A stretch of DNA of 64,000 bases, taken from positions 62,001 to 126,000 of the forward strand of contig JAWKSY010000005.1 of the NCBI GenBank assembly GCA_041402125.1. The letters run 5' to 3'. The notes under the pieces were generated by a model that was given only the letters and a program-made list of their open reading frames with translations, was not told the DNA's origin and searched no databases. Below, in pieces: positions 36,110 to 45,377 of the stretch (its first letter is position 1; each line of letters opens with the position of its first letter). The position numbers were made by a program, and so were the translations under genes. The stretch is from JAWKSY01 sp041402125 (lineage in GTDB: Bacteria; Planctomycetota; GCA-002687715; DRQF01).

Positions 36110-36136
36110 CTCATCCGGTGACGGTCACCGTATGAG
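36110..36136. promoter_or_regulatory. 27-bp dyad between divergent glcD and M50 protease genes
   Basis: CTCAT-C-CGGTGAC-G-GTCACCG-T-ATGAG is symmetric around 36123 with one mismatch pair. The position between two divergent starts (36079 and 36167) suits a regulator operator acting on one or both genes. Which regulator binds cannot be told. Confidence 0.5.
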
Positions 36137-36166
36137 AGTCATCGGGCGGGCTGTTAACGTCGCAGC

Positions 36167-36904
36167 ATGTTCGCGACAGGATCTCCCGGCAAGCACCTCT
36201 TCACGATCTTCGGCACGCCGGTGTTCGGGCACTGGACGGTGCTGCTGCTCATCTTCCTGCTCGGGCAGGGCGAGCTGCGCGCCTTCGGCTGGATCGGACT
36301 CGCCGCCACCGCGCTCGCGGTCGTCGCGGGCCTCCTCGTGCACGAGTTCGGCCACGTCTACGCCGCGAAGACGAACGGCTTCCGCTCCTACGTCGTGCTC
36401 GGCGGGATGGGGGCCTACACCGCGAGCGAGGGAGAGAGCCGCGGGTGGCGCGGGATCTGGCTCTCGGTCGCGGGGCCCTGCGCGGGCTTCGTGTTCTGGG
36501 CCGTGTGCTGGTTCGGCTTCGCGCCGGCCGGTGCCCTCCAGAGCGGCGCCCTGTTCGAGGTCGGCAACGCCTTCTCGCCCTGGCGCGTCGTGATGGACCA
36601 CGGCGACGTGGACGTCACCGGCGGCGACGTGCTCTGGGTGCAGCTCTGCTGGATCAACCTCGTCTGGGGCATCTTCAATCTCATGCCGATCGTGCCCCTG
36701 GACGGCGGCCACGTCGTCGAGCACCTGCTCCGCATGCGGATGCGACGGGCCGCGGCGGAGCGTCTGGCGAGCATCGTGAGCCTCGTCGTGATCGTCCTCA
36801 TCCTGGGCCTGCTCTGGCAGCTCTTCGGGACGATCCCGATCTTCAGCCTCCTCATCCTCGGGATGATGGGCCTCCAGAACTACGAGCGAATCCGCGGTCT
36901 TTGA
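36167..36904 (+). CDS. Site-2 protease family (M50) membrane metalloprotease
   Basis: A 245-residue polytopic protein. The zinc motif HEFGH is at 59-63 inside a hydrophobic segment, and the third ligand lies in NLMPIVPLDGG (171-181), both canonical for M50. About six hydrophobic helices are visible. There is no PDZ or CBS domain, so it is a minimal site-2 protease rather than RseP. Such proteases cut transmembrane segments of anti-sigma factors or other membrane proteins. The anchored protein encoded next could be a substrate, but that is only a guess from position. Confidence 0.88.
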   Translation: MFATGSPGKHLFTIFGTPVFGHWTVLLLIFLLGQGELRAFGWIGLAATALAVVAGLLVHEFGHVYAAKTNGFRSYVVLGGMGAYTASEGESRGWRGIWLSVAGPCAGFVFWAVCWFGFAPAGALQSGALFEVGNAFSPWRVVMDHGDVDVTGGDVLWVQLCWINLVWGIFNLMPIVPLDGGHVVEHLLRMRMRRAAAERLASIVSLVVIVLILGLLWQLFGTIPIFSLLILGMMGLQNYERIRGL

Positions 36905-36976
36905 TCGCGCCCGATCCGGTCGCTACGCTCGGAGCGACGAGATCCGGGCCGCGCGGCGGAATCGGACCTGAATCCC

Positions 36977-38272
36977 ATGAAGCAGTACCTTCCCCTCATC
37001 CTCGCCGCGGTCCTGAGCTTCCTGCTCGTGGCGTGGATCCTCGGCCGCAGCGGTGCGAGCGGCGGTGAGGACGACGTCGGCCGCGGGCGCACCGCGCGGT
37101 CCGGCTCGGATTCGAAGCTCCAGAGCCGCGATCCCCGGCTCGAGGGGGAGTCCGAGGGCGCGGCCCGTCGCGACCGCCCCGCCACGCGCCATCGCGAGCC
37201 GCTCGACGTCGAGGCGGGCGCGGAGGCGGCGACGACCGGCGCGATCCTCGTCGTCGGGCGCATCGCCGGGCTGGCGCCGCCGGAGCTCGAGGTCGCGATC
37301 CTCGCGCCCGGGGGAGGCGAGGTCGGACGCTCCGAGCCGCGCGAGGAGGGCACTCTCGTCCTCGATCTCGAGCCGGGCCGCTACTCGGTCCGCGCCCGCG
37401 GGGGCGACATCGTTCCGGTGATCGAGCACGGCGTGGAGGTCGTCGCCGGCCAGCGCACCGTGCTGCCCCTCGACCTCGAGCGCGGGATGCGCTTCGCCGG
37501 CCGCGTGATGCACGCCGACCAGAAGCGGGTCATCCCCTTCGCCCGGGTCGAGTTCGTCGGCTTCACGGCGATCACCACCGATTCCGAGGGCTGGTTCGAC
37601 ACGGGCCGCCTGTTCTCGCGCCGTGCCCTGACCAAGGTCCGCGTCAGCGCGGACGGGTGGGACGCGATCGAGTACCTGCAGCACCAGGTCCCCGATCCGA
37701 CCGACATGCGGCTCTATCTCGGCGGCGGGGAGGCCACGGTGCGCTGCCGCATCGAGAACACGACCGCCGTTCCCCTGCCCGAGAACGCCCGGATCGTCCT
37801 GACGATCCCGCCGCACGAGGCCGTGCGTCGCGACGTCGCGACGGGAGGTCGGAGTCTCGTCGAGATCCCGAACCTCTACCCCTCGCTCTACCGCTTCGAG
37901 CTCCGCCTGCCGGACGGCGACACCAGCTCGCGCTTCGTCGAGGCCCGGATCGAGTCCGGGCCGGGCGTCACCGAGGTCGTCTTCGAACTGCGCCCGGGCG
38001 CGACCCTGCAGGGCCGCTTCCTCGGCCCGGCCGCGGTCGTCGGGGCCTCGCGCCTCGAGCTCCGCCAGCAGCGCAACGAGGTCGTCGCCCGCGTCGGGCC
38101 CGACTCCGAGGGCAACTTCCGGCTCCGCGATCTCCCGGCCGGTCGCTACTCCGTCTACGTCGTCGACGGGGCGGGCGAGCGCCCGGTCGGCCCCCTCGAA
38201 CTGAGCGGCGACGAGGTCCTCGAGCGCGACGTCGACGTCCTCCGGAAGACCCTCGTCCCGCGCGAGAACTGA
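36977..38272 (+). CDS. Anchored carboxypeptidase-regulatory-like protein, outside the array
   Basis: A 431-residue protein with N-terminal membrane helix (QYLPLILAAVLSFLLVAWIL) and a polar linker to about residue 85. Several beta-sandwich units follow, with LDLEPGRYSVRARGG, RFAGRVMHADQKRVIPFARVEFVG and NFRLRDLPAGRYSVYVVDG as typical carboxypeptidase-regulatory strands. It shares the build of the 8.5-30 kb array but lacks the WTP motif and the inserted helix, is shorter, and sits on the other strand. It may be a distant single-copy relative or simply another member of a common fold. Function unknown. Confidence 0.7.
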   Translation: MKQYLPLILAAVLSFLLVAWILGRSGASGGEDDVGRGRTARSGSDSKLQSRDPRLEGESEGAARRDRPATRHREPLDVEAGAEAATTGAILVVGRIAGLAPPELEVAILAPGGGEVGRSEPREEGTLVLDLEPGRYSVRARGGDIVPVIEHGVEVVAGQRTVLPLDLERGMRFAGRVMHADQKRVIPFARVEFVGFTAITTDSEGWFDTGRLFSRRALTKVRVSADGWDAIEYLQHQVPDPTDMRLYLGGGEATVRCRIENTTAVPLPENARIVLTIPPHEAVRRDVATGGRSLVEIPNLYPSLYRFELRLPDGDTSSRFVEARIESGPGVTEVVFELRPGATLQGRFLGPAAVVGASRLELRQQRNEVVARVGPDSEGNFRLRDLPAGRYSVYVVDGAGERPVGPLELSGDEVLERDVDVLRKTLVPREN

Positions 38273-38317
38273 GACCTCGCGGCCGAGCCGATCAGGCGCC
38301 GCCGGACGGTGATCTCC

Positions 38318-38344
38318 GCAAGCAACCTTCAGTGAAGGGCTTGC
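38318..38344. promoter_or_regulatory. Dyad upstream of the kinase-type regulator gene
   Basis: GCAAGC-AA-CCTTCA-G-TGAAGG-GCTTGC is a nested inverted repeat centred on a perfect CTTCAGTGAAG palindrome, 46 bases after one gene and about 70 before the next ATG. No T run follows, so an operator is a little more likely than a terminator. Confidence 0.35.
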
Positions 38345-38412
38345 GACCGACCTGACGGCTCTCCGTCGTCTCGAGGGCCGTCCGGGCGTCCGGATTTCGT
38401 ACACTCCTCGCC

Positions 38413-41400
38413 ATGTCGTCTCCCCTGCCGTCCGCCTGCTCGCCCGCGGTCGCTTCCGTCCCCTCGAGGTCCTCGGGGCCGGCGGCGAGGGCGAGGTCAC
38501 GCGCGCCAGGGATCGCGCCCGCGAGCGGGAGGTCGTGCTGAAGCGAGCGCCCTCGTCCGCGGCCTCGCGCCGCCTGCTCGAGGTGCACCGCCGGCTCGTC
38601 TCGCTCGCGCACCCCGGGGTCCAGAGTCCCGAGGATCTCGTGCGCGACGACGACGGGAGCTGGATCGCGGTCGAACCCTGGACCCCCGCCGCGGACCTCG
38701 CCGGCCTGGCCCCGGGGCTCGACGACGACACGCTCGTCGAGCTCGTGCGCCAGGTGGAGGACGCCCTGGTCTGGCTGCACGCCCGGGGCGTGCGCCACGG
38801 CGACGTCAAGGCGCGCAACATCCTCGTGCTCGAGTCGACGCCCCGGCGGGCGCGGCTCATCGACTTCGGGCTCGCGACCCGCGCCGACGACCCCGCCTTC
38901 CCCGGCGGCACGCCGCACCACTTCGCGCCCGAGGTGGCGCGCGGCGGGCCGCACGGTCCCGGTCTCGACTGGTACGCCCTCGGGATCGCCGTCCGCGATC
39001 TCCTCGCGGGTCGTCCCGAGGACGGCCCGGCCAACCGCGCGTTGCGGGCCGACCTCGCGGCCTGGCTCGAGCCGGATCCGACCCGCCGTCTCGAGCGCGC
39101 CCGCGAGCGTCGCCTCCTGCGCGCGCGTCCGCCCGCGATCCCCGCGACGCCGCCCTTCGACGTCGAGGCGGAGGCCGTCCGCGCGCTCTCGCGGGCCCTC
39201 GAACGCAGCGCCGACGATCCCGCCCTCGCGCTCGTCACCGGCCTCTCCGGGCCGGGGCGGGAGTCGGCCGAGGAGGCCTTCGCGGCGCTCGCCGTCGAGG
39301 CGCGCGCGCGCGGACGGTACGCCGTCCACCTGTCGGCCCCGCTCGGTGACCGGGCGCTCGCCCGCGCCGCCGCGCTCGAGCTGGGAGCCTCGTACGACGA
39401 GACCGCGCGGCTCGGCGCGCGCGACCTCGACGATCTCGGCTTCCTCCGCCGCGGGCGGGACGGCGACGTGCTCTTCATCCTCGCGTCGCGCGCCGCCGCG
39501 GGATCGCCGGCCTTCCGCCGACTCGTCCGCGCCGTCGAGCGGGCGCGCGGTGCCGCCCCTCGCGGTCCCCGCTTGCGTGTCTTCGTCGCCGATGCCGCGC
39601 CGGAGGGCGCTCTCCGCCTCGAGCTGCCGGCTCCGCTCGAGCCGCCCGAGTGCTCGTTCCTCCGCGCCGTCTTCCCCGACGCGGACGCCGCCGACGTCGA
39701 GCGGATCGATCTCGCCGCCCGGCGTCTCGCCGCGCGCGCGGGCGGCGATCGCGGTCGCTTCCGTCGATTGGTCACGGCCGCGGCCGACGCCGGCGTCATC
39801 GGTCACGCCGAGGGGAGGTTCCGCTTCGAGGAGCATCTCCTCGCCGGACTCGACCTCGACGAGGACGGCGCCGTCACGCTCCCTCCCCGCGCGCGGCGGG
39901 TCGCGGCCGCGCTCGCGGCGAACGAGGGGCTGCTCGATCGCGAGGCGCTGCGACACCTCGTCGGCGTCGAGGCCCCGCGGCTCGCCTCCGCTCTCGCCGA
40001 GCTCGCGCGCGCGGGTCTCGTCGTCCTCGGCGGCCCGGACGAACCGGTCGCCCTGACCGCGGCGGCGCGCGGCGAGTTTCCGGGCGGTCCGGTCTGGCCG
40101 GCGAGCGCGTCCGGCACGGGCCGCGACGCCGGGGGCGCACGCGAGCTGCGACTCCGCCTCGAGGCCTGGGTGGACGGGCCCGATCCCGAGGGCGTCGCGC
40201 GACACGCCCTGCGCGCGCTGGGGCCGGAACCGCTCGGAGCGGACCCGGAGCCCCGTCGCCTGGCCGACCTCGCGGGCCGCGCGCTCTTCACCGCGCGGGG
40301 CGCGAGCGCGCTGCTCGAGTTCTGCGAGGCGGATCCGCGCCTCGCCGGGGCGCCCGCGTTGCGTTCCCTCTGGCGGGCGCGCGCGCTCGCCGCGATGGGA
40401 GACCCGGCCGCCGCCACCGCGGAGATCGACCGCGCGGAGCGACCCCCGGCCGATGCGCTCGCCTCGCCCCTTCCCGGCGAACTCGAGGCCGAGGGCGCCT
40501 TCGCGGCGTTGCTCGGAGGACGCGCCGACGATGCGGCGAGGGCGGTCGCCCGCGGCCGCGACGCGCTCGCCGCGGCCGCCGGTGAGGACGAGGAGCTCCG
40601 CCGCCGCCGCGCGGTCGTGGCGGCCCGTCTCGCGACGATGGGCGGCGTGGCCGCGATGCGCGCGGGCGACGACGCGCGCGCCGTCGACGAGCTCGCGGCC
40701 GCGGCCGCGACCTGGCGCGAGCTCGGCCGGACCGCCGACGCCGCGGCCGCCGACGCCAACCTCGGCGTCGCGCTCGGCCGGGCGGGGCGCGCCGCGGAGG
40801 CGATCGCGACCCTGCGTCGCGCCGTCGCGAGCCTCGAGCCCGAGGGCACCGTCGAACAGCTCGCCGGAGCCCTGACGAACCTCGGCGCGCGACTCGATGC
40901 GCAGGGCGATCTCGAGGAGGCGCTCTGGCTGCACGAGCGCGCGGATTCCTCTTCGCGCTCCGGGGCGATCGGCTCCGCTCGGCGATCCGCGGGCGCCAGC
41001 GTGGCGATCGCGGCCTCGGGCCTCGGGCGCCTCCTGCCCGCGCGGCGTCGCCTGCGCCGCGCCCTCGACGAGTTCACGAGCGCGGAGGACCCGCGCGCCT
41101 GGCGCATCGCGGCCCGCGAGGCCGCGCGTCTCGAGCTCATGCTCGGACGCCGTCGCGGATTCCGCCGCGCCTGCGCGCGTCTGGCCTCGGCCGGGCCGGA
41201 GGCGGCGGCCGAGGCCGAGGCGCTCGCCGCGTCGCGGCAGCTCTCGCGCGCGCCCGGCGAGGCGCCGCAGGATGTCGAGGACGTCTTCGCCCGTCCCGAT
41301 CCCGGCGCGCGCGACATCGCGGCCCGCTGGCTCGGGCTCGCGCGGCGCATCGCCGACCCCGGAATCACGGAGGACGAGCGCCGTCGCGCCTGGACGCGCC

Positions 41401-41591
41401 TCCTCGCCAAGCTCTCACTCGCGGAGGAAGACATGAGCGAACGTCAGCGCACCGCGTTCCGCGCCCTCGTCGTGAACCCGGTCTTCGAATCGCTGCGACG
41501 AACCCTCGGGCTCGCGCTCGGCGAGACCACCGATCTCCCGCGCCGCCGCTCGTCGCCGCGGTCGAGGCCATCCGCGAGGCGCCCGATCTGA
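38413..41591 (+). CDS. Protein kinase / STAND-like / TPR part of a multidomain regulator
   Basis: The uninterrupted frame covers 38535-41591, but the glycine loop GAGGEGEV and VVLKRA lysine lie upstream in the same frame, with no start codon. Adding one C to the run at 38422-38425 links them to ATG 38413. The kinase domain reaches about 39125, with HGDVKARN (catalytic Asp), LIDFGLA and FAPEVARG, so it looks active. A STAND-type NTPase region follows with a P-loop-like GLSGPGRES that lacks the lysine, then a winged-helix-like part and TPR-like helices to about 41240. The frame then breaks near 41537, and the protein apparently continues into the sigma-54 activator. Confidence 0.75.
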
Positions 41592-43002
41592 GCGCCGCGC
41601 TGCGCGAGGTGCTGCGTCGCGCGCTCGCGGCCACGGGCGCGCCGCGCGCCTTCGTGCTCGCGCCCGAGGAATCGGGACCGCCGCGCGTGCTGGCCTCGCG
41701 CGGCGCCAACACGGCCGCCGCGCGGACGAACTGAGCGCCCAGGTCGTCCGGCGCGTCGCGATGGCGGACACCGAGCTGTTCCTCGCCGACGCCGCCTCCC
41801 ACGACGAGTTCGGCTTCGCCGCGAGCGTCCAGCGACTCGGGCTGAGGTCGATCGCCTGCCTCCCGATCCGCGCGGGAGACGGCGAGTCGCGTCTCCTCTA
41901 CGTCGATTCCCCCCTCGAGACCGGCGCCTTCGACGGCGACGCCCGCGAGGCGCTGCGCGACATCGCGACCCTCGCCGCGCTCGCCTTCGATCTCCGCGGC
42001 AACCCGCGTCGCGAGACCATGCGGCGCGAGATCACCTCGCAGCGTCGGGCCCTCGAGAGCCGCTCGCTCGAGCTGGAACAGACGCGCGAGCGCCTCGGGC
42101 GCGGCGTGATCCTCGGCGTGTCCGACGCGGCCCGCGCCCTCACCGCGATGATCCGGCGCGTCGCGGAGACGGATCTCGACGTCCTCGTCGTCGGCGAGTC
42201 GGGCGTCGGCAAGGAGCTCGTCGCGGAGGCGATCCACGAGCGCTCCCCGCGGAGCAAGGGGCCGCTCCTCCGCGTCAACGTCGCGGCGCTCCCCGCCTCG
42301 CTCTTCGAGAGCGAGCTCTTCGGCCACACCCAGGGCGCCTTCACCGGGGCGGTGGAGAGCGCGCCGGGCCTCTTCCGCCTCGCCGAGGGCGGCACGCTCT
42401 TTCTCGACGAGGTCGGGGCGCTGCCGGTCGCGCTCCAGGCCAAGCTCCTGCGCGTCATCGAGACCCGGCGGGTCCGGCCGCTCGGCGGGACCCGCCGGCA
42501 TCCGATCGACGTCCGGGTCGTCGCGGCGAGCAACCGTCCGCTGCGCGGCGCGAAGGACTTCCGCGAGGACCTCTACTACCGCCTCGCGCGCTTCGAGCTG
42601 GCGGTCGCGCCCCTGCGAGAGCGCCGGGCGGATCTCCCCCTGCTGGTGCGGGAGTTCGCGCGGCGGGCCGGCCGACCCGAGCTGGCGTTCACGGCGGAGG
42701 CCTGGTCCTCGCTCGAGGCCCACGCCTGGCCCGGCAACGTCCGGGAGCTCCAGAATCTCGTCGCGCGCCTGGCCGTCCTCGTCGGGGGCGAGGCCCCGGT
42801 CGGGGTGGAGGACCTCCCGGCCGAGATCCGCCGCGTCAGCGGGGCCCGTCCGGTCACCGTGGACGAGGCGATCGAGACCGCCATCCGGGACGCGCTCGCC
42901 TGGGCGGGCGGCTCACGGGCGGCCGCGGCCCGCGCCCTCGGCATCTCCCGCTCCACGCTCTACAAGCGAATGGAGGCCTTTGGAATGGAGGATGCAGAGT
43001 AG
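41592..43002 (+). CDS. GAF / sigma-54 AAA+ / Fis-type HTH part of the same regulator
   Basis: The frame ending at 43002 is open from before 41761. A segment in a third frame (PLVAAVEAIREAPDLSAAL to RVLASRGAN) bridges it to the kinase part; single bases seem missing at about 41537 and 41724. GAF-like strands (IACLPIRAGDGESRLLYVDS) precede the AAA+ domain with Walker A GESGVGKE, the sigma-54-contacting GAFTGA, Walker B GGTLFLDEVG, and sensor/arginine motifs to VRELQNLVARLAVL. A Fis-type HTH (GGSRAAAARALGISRSTLYKRM) ends it. It should activate sigma-54 promoters. If translation really begins near 41761, this is a stand-alone activator. Confidence 0.82.
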
Positions 43003-43105
43003 AATGGGGGCGCGTCCGAACCCGCGCCGTGGCGCCGCCTTGCGGGGCGATCCCCCAAGTCATTTGCCAGCATCTTCTTGTGAAGATTTCGGAGACTGAT
43101 TCCCC

Positions 43106-45268
43106 ATGATCGGTCCGCGCAACCTGCTCGCCTCGGCCCTGGCCGCGGCCTTCCTCGTCTGTCCGGTTTTCGGACAGGGCTTCGGATCTCCCCTCGGAAC
43201 GGGTGACGTCCCACGCCCCTCCCTGAGCCATCGCGAGGTGGGCGTCCCGAATCTCCTGCGCGTCCGACCCGTCCCGCCCTCGGCGGGGATGCTCCTCGCG
43301 GTGGCGAACAGCCAGGCGCCGATTCCGCTCGCCTCGATGGGCCTCGGCCCCGCGATCCTCGGCCCGGATCTCGCCTCGCCCGGGGCCTCGCTCCTCTCCG
43401 GCCTCCTCTCCGCCGGCGACGGCGTCTTCCGCGCCGGATTCACCGTGCCCCTCTTCCTCGCGGGAATCGACGTCGAGATCCAGGCGGCCGCCTTCGATCC
43501 GACGGCGCCCTTCGGCGGGGTCGCGATCTCCGAACACCTCCGGGTCCGCTTCGGCTTCGAGGCCGCGGCCCGGCCCTTCGCCCGGCTCCGGCCCGACGGC
43601 GACTTCGACCTCGTCGAGATCTTCGCCGACGCCACGCTCGCGGCTCCGGAGGATGCGCGCCTGAGCGGCGTGGCCTTCGTCGCGCCGACCCTCGCGAACA
43701 CCGACCAGTGGGCCTGGGGCGATCGCGATCGCCCCGGCGTCGACGGCTTCGCCGCGCCGGCCCAGCGCCTGCGTCTGCCCTGGGGCACGGACCTGCTCGT
43801 CCTCGAGCGCAACGACGACGTGGACGTGCTGGCCCTCGTGCACGCCGACGGTCGGCTCGAGCCCGTGCTCGAGGCTCCCGGCGACTCCGGCGAGCCGGGC
43901 TTCGAGCCTCTCATGGCCGCGTCGCCCTACGATCCCTACGTCGCCGTGGTGTCGAAGCCGGGACTCCCCGCCTTCAACAATCGACACGTGCTCCTCGTGC
44001 GCGTCGACGGGCGGAACATCCCCGGCACTCCGGCCAAGGCCGTGAGCGTGGCGCTGCCCGGCAACTTCGAGCCGGATCCCGACGAGATGTCCTTCCTCGA
44101 CGGGGCGCTCTTCATCGGCAAGAACAACGTGCTTCACCGCGTCGACCTCGGCACCTTCGCCGTGGCTCCCGTGGTCTTCCCGCCGGTCGCCGGCGCCGCG
44201 CCGACCTCGCTCGACAAGAGCTGGGCCAGCGCGGGCGACGGTTCGATCCTCGCGATCGGCGCCGGGCTCTCCGCGACGGTGCGCGACGTCTTCCTCGTCG
44301 ACGCGCAGGGCACGGCGCAGAACCTCACCCAGGATCCGGCGCAGTACGGGGCCGCGAGCGTCTCGCAGCAGAACGGCGGGAAGCTCGCCCTCGATCACGG
44401 CGGGACCTGGATCGCCTACACGCGCACCACGCCCGCGAGCGGCGATGCCTTCATGCGCGGGATCGCGCCGGGATCGCCCGAGTACCTGGTGACGAACCCC
44501 TTCCAGTTCTCGGAGTCGATCGACACCGTCGTCGGCGTGGGCTTCGCCGCCGCCGGCCGTCTCACCCTGGCCGCCGGCTTCGAGGTGAACCAGCTCGATC
44601 TCTTCGTCGCCGAGCCGCCCGCCGTCCCCGGACCCGACGCCGTCGTGTCGAACGCGAGCCAGTCCGGCACGCCCGGCGCGCCGCTCTTCGGACCCGGCGC
44701 CTCACTGAGCTTCCGCAGCCGCTACTTCACGGGCTCGCAGCTCGTCACCGAGTTCGACAACTCGGCCGGTCCCGGCAAGATGCTCTTCGTCGGGACCACC
44801 GGCACCGCGCTCACGATCGACCACGTCGTGCTCGAGGCGCGCGCCCCGCGCGCGGCCGCGACCCTCGTCGCCACCTGCGATCCCGCCGGCATCCTCGAGG
44901 TGGGCGTCGTCCCCGCGGGACCGACGCCGCAGTGGTCCTCGGCCTGGATCAGCGCCGGGCCGGCGAACGTGGTGGCGCAGAGCCACGACGAGGTCGCCGA
45001 CCGCGCGACCTTCCTCGTCAACGAGCCGGGCGGGATCTGCACCCTCGTCGTCGACGGAACGGGAACCGCGACGACGGCCGCCGGCCCGAGCGGGATGCCT
45101 TACGGCGGGCTCTCCCGGGCGGTCGACGGCACGATCGCCGTGCTCACCCTCGATCCGGCGACGATGACGAGCGCGATCGAACGCTTCGATCCCCAGAACC
45201 CCGCCGCGGGCTGGGTCGTCGTCGGGCCGGGCCTCGCCGCGAGCGACTGGGGCCGATTCCTCAACTGA
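43106..45268 (+). CDS. Exported protein of unknown function
   Basis: A 720-residue protein with signal peptide (LLASALAAAFLVCPVFGQG, cleavage near residue 24). The mature part is beta-rich with recurring motifs such as TDLLVLERNDDVDVLALVHADG, EMSFLDGALFIGKNNVLHRVDL and GSILAIGAGL, like the blades of a beta-propeller, then a C-terminal beta-sandwich region with GPGASLSFRSRYF. No catalytic signature is seen. It follows the sigma-54-type regulator by 103 bases in the same direction, so it may be its target, but no perfect -24/-12 promoter is present. Confidence 0.7.
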   Translation: MIGPRNLLASALAAAFLVCPVFGQGFGSPLGTGDVPRPSLSHREVGVPNLLRVRPVPPSAGMLLAVANSQAPIPLASMGLGPAILGPDLASPGASLLSGLLSAGDGVFRAGFTVPLFLAGIDVEIQAAAFDPTAPFGGVAISEHLRVRFGFEAAARPFARLRPDGDFDLVEIFADATLAAPEDARLSGVAFVAPTLANTDQWAWGDRDRPGVDGFAAPAQRLRLPWGTDLLVLERNDDVDVLALVHADGRLEPVLEAPGDSGEPGFEPLMAASPYDPYVAVVSKPGLPAFNNRHVLLVRVDGRNIPGTPAKAVSVALPGNFEPDPDEMSFLDGALFIGKNNVLHRVDLGTFAVAPVVFPPVAGAAPTSLDKSWASAGDGSILAIGAGLSATVRDVFLVDAQGTAQNLTQDPAQYGAASVSQQNGGKLALDHGGTWIAYTRTTPASGDAFMRGIAPGSPEYLVTNPFQFSESIDTVVGVGFAAAGRLTLAAGFEVNQLDLFVAEPPAVPGPDAVVSNASQSGTPGAPLFGPGASLSFRSRYFTGSQLVTEFDNSAGPGKMLFVGTTGTALTIDHVVLEARAPRAAATLVATCDPAGILEVGVVPAGPTPQWSSAWISAGPANVVAQSHDEVADRATFLVNEPGGICTLVVDGTGTATTAAGPSGMPYGGLSRAVDGTIAVLTLDPATMTSAIERFDPQNPAAGWVVVGPGLAASDWGRFLN

Positions 45269-45377
45269 TCGCGGCCTTCCCGCGCGCCGCTCCTGGTAGG
45301 CTCCACTGGCGGAAGACCGTCCCCGCGTCCGGCCTCGAGGCCGGAGCGGCGGCGCGTCCCGCGGGGAGGAGGCGAGC

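Noticed and set aside
36923..40934. Long minus-strand open frames opposite the anchored protein and the kinase gene
   Set aside because: Composition is Arg/Ala/Ser-rich without strand-helix patterns; the opposite strand carries clear kinase motifs.
43030..43044. A sigma-54 promoter before the exported protein gene (TGGCGC then TTGC)
   Set aside because: The spacing between the GG and GC elements is one base too short for a -24/-12 promoter. With the local indel problem it could be real, but as written it does not qualify.
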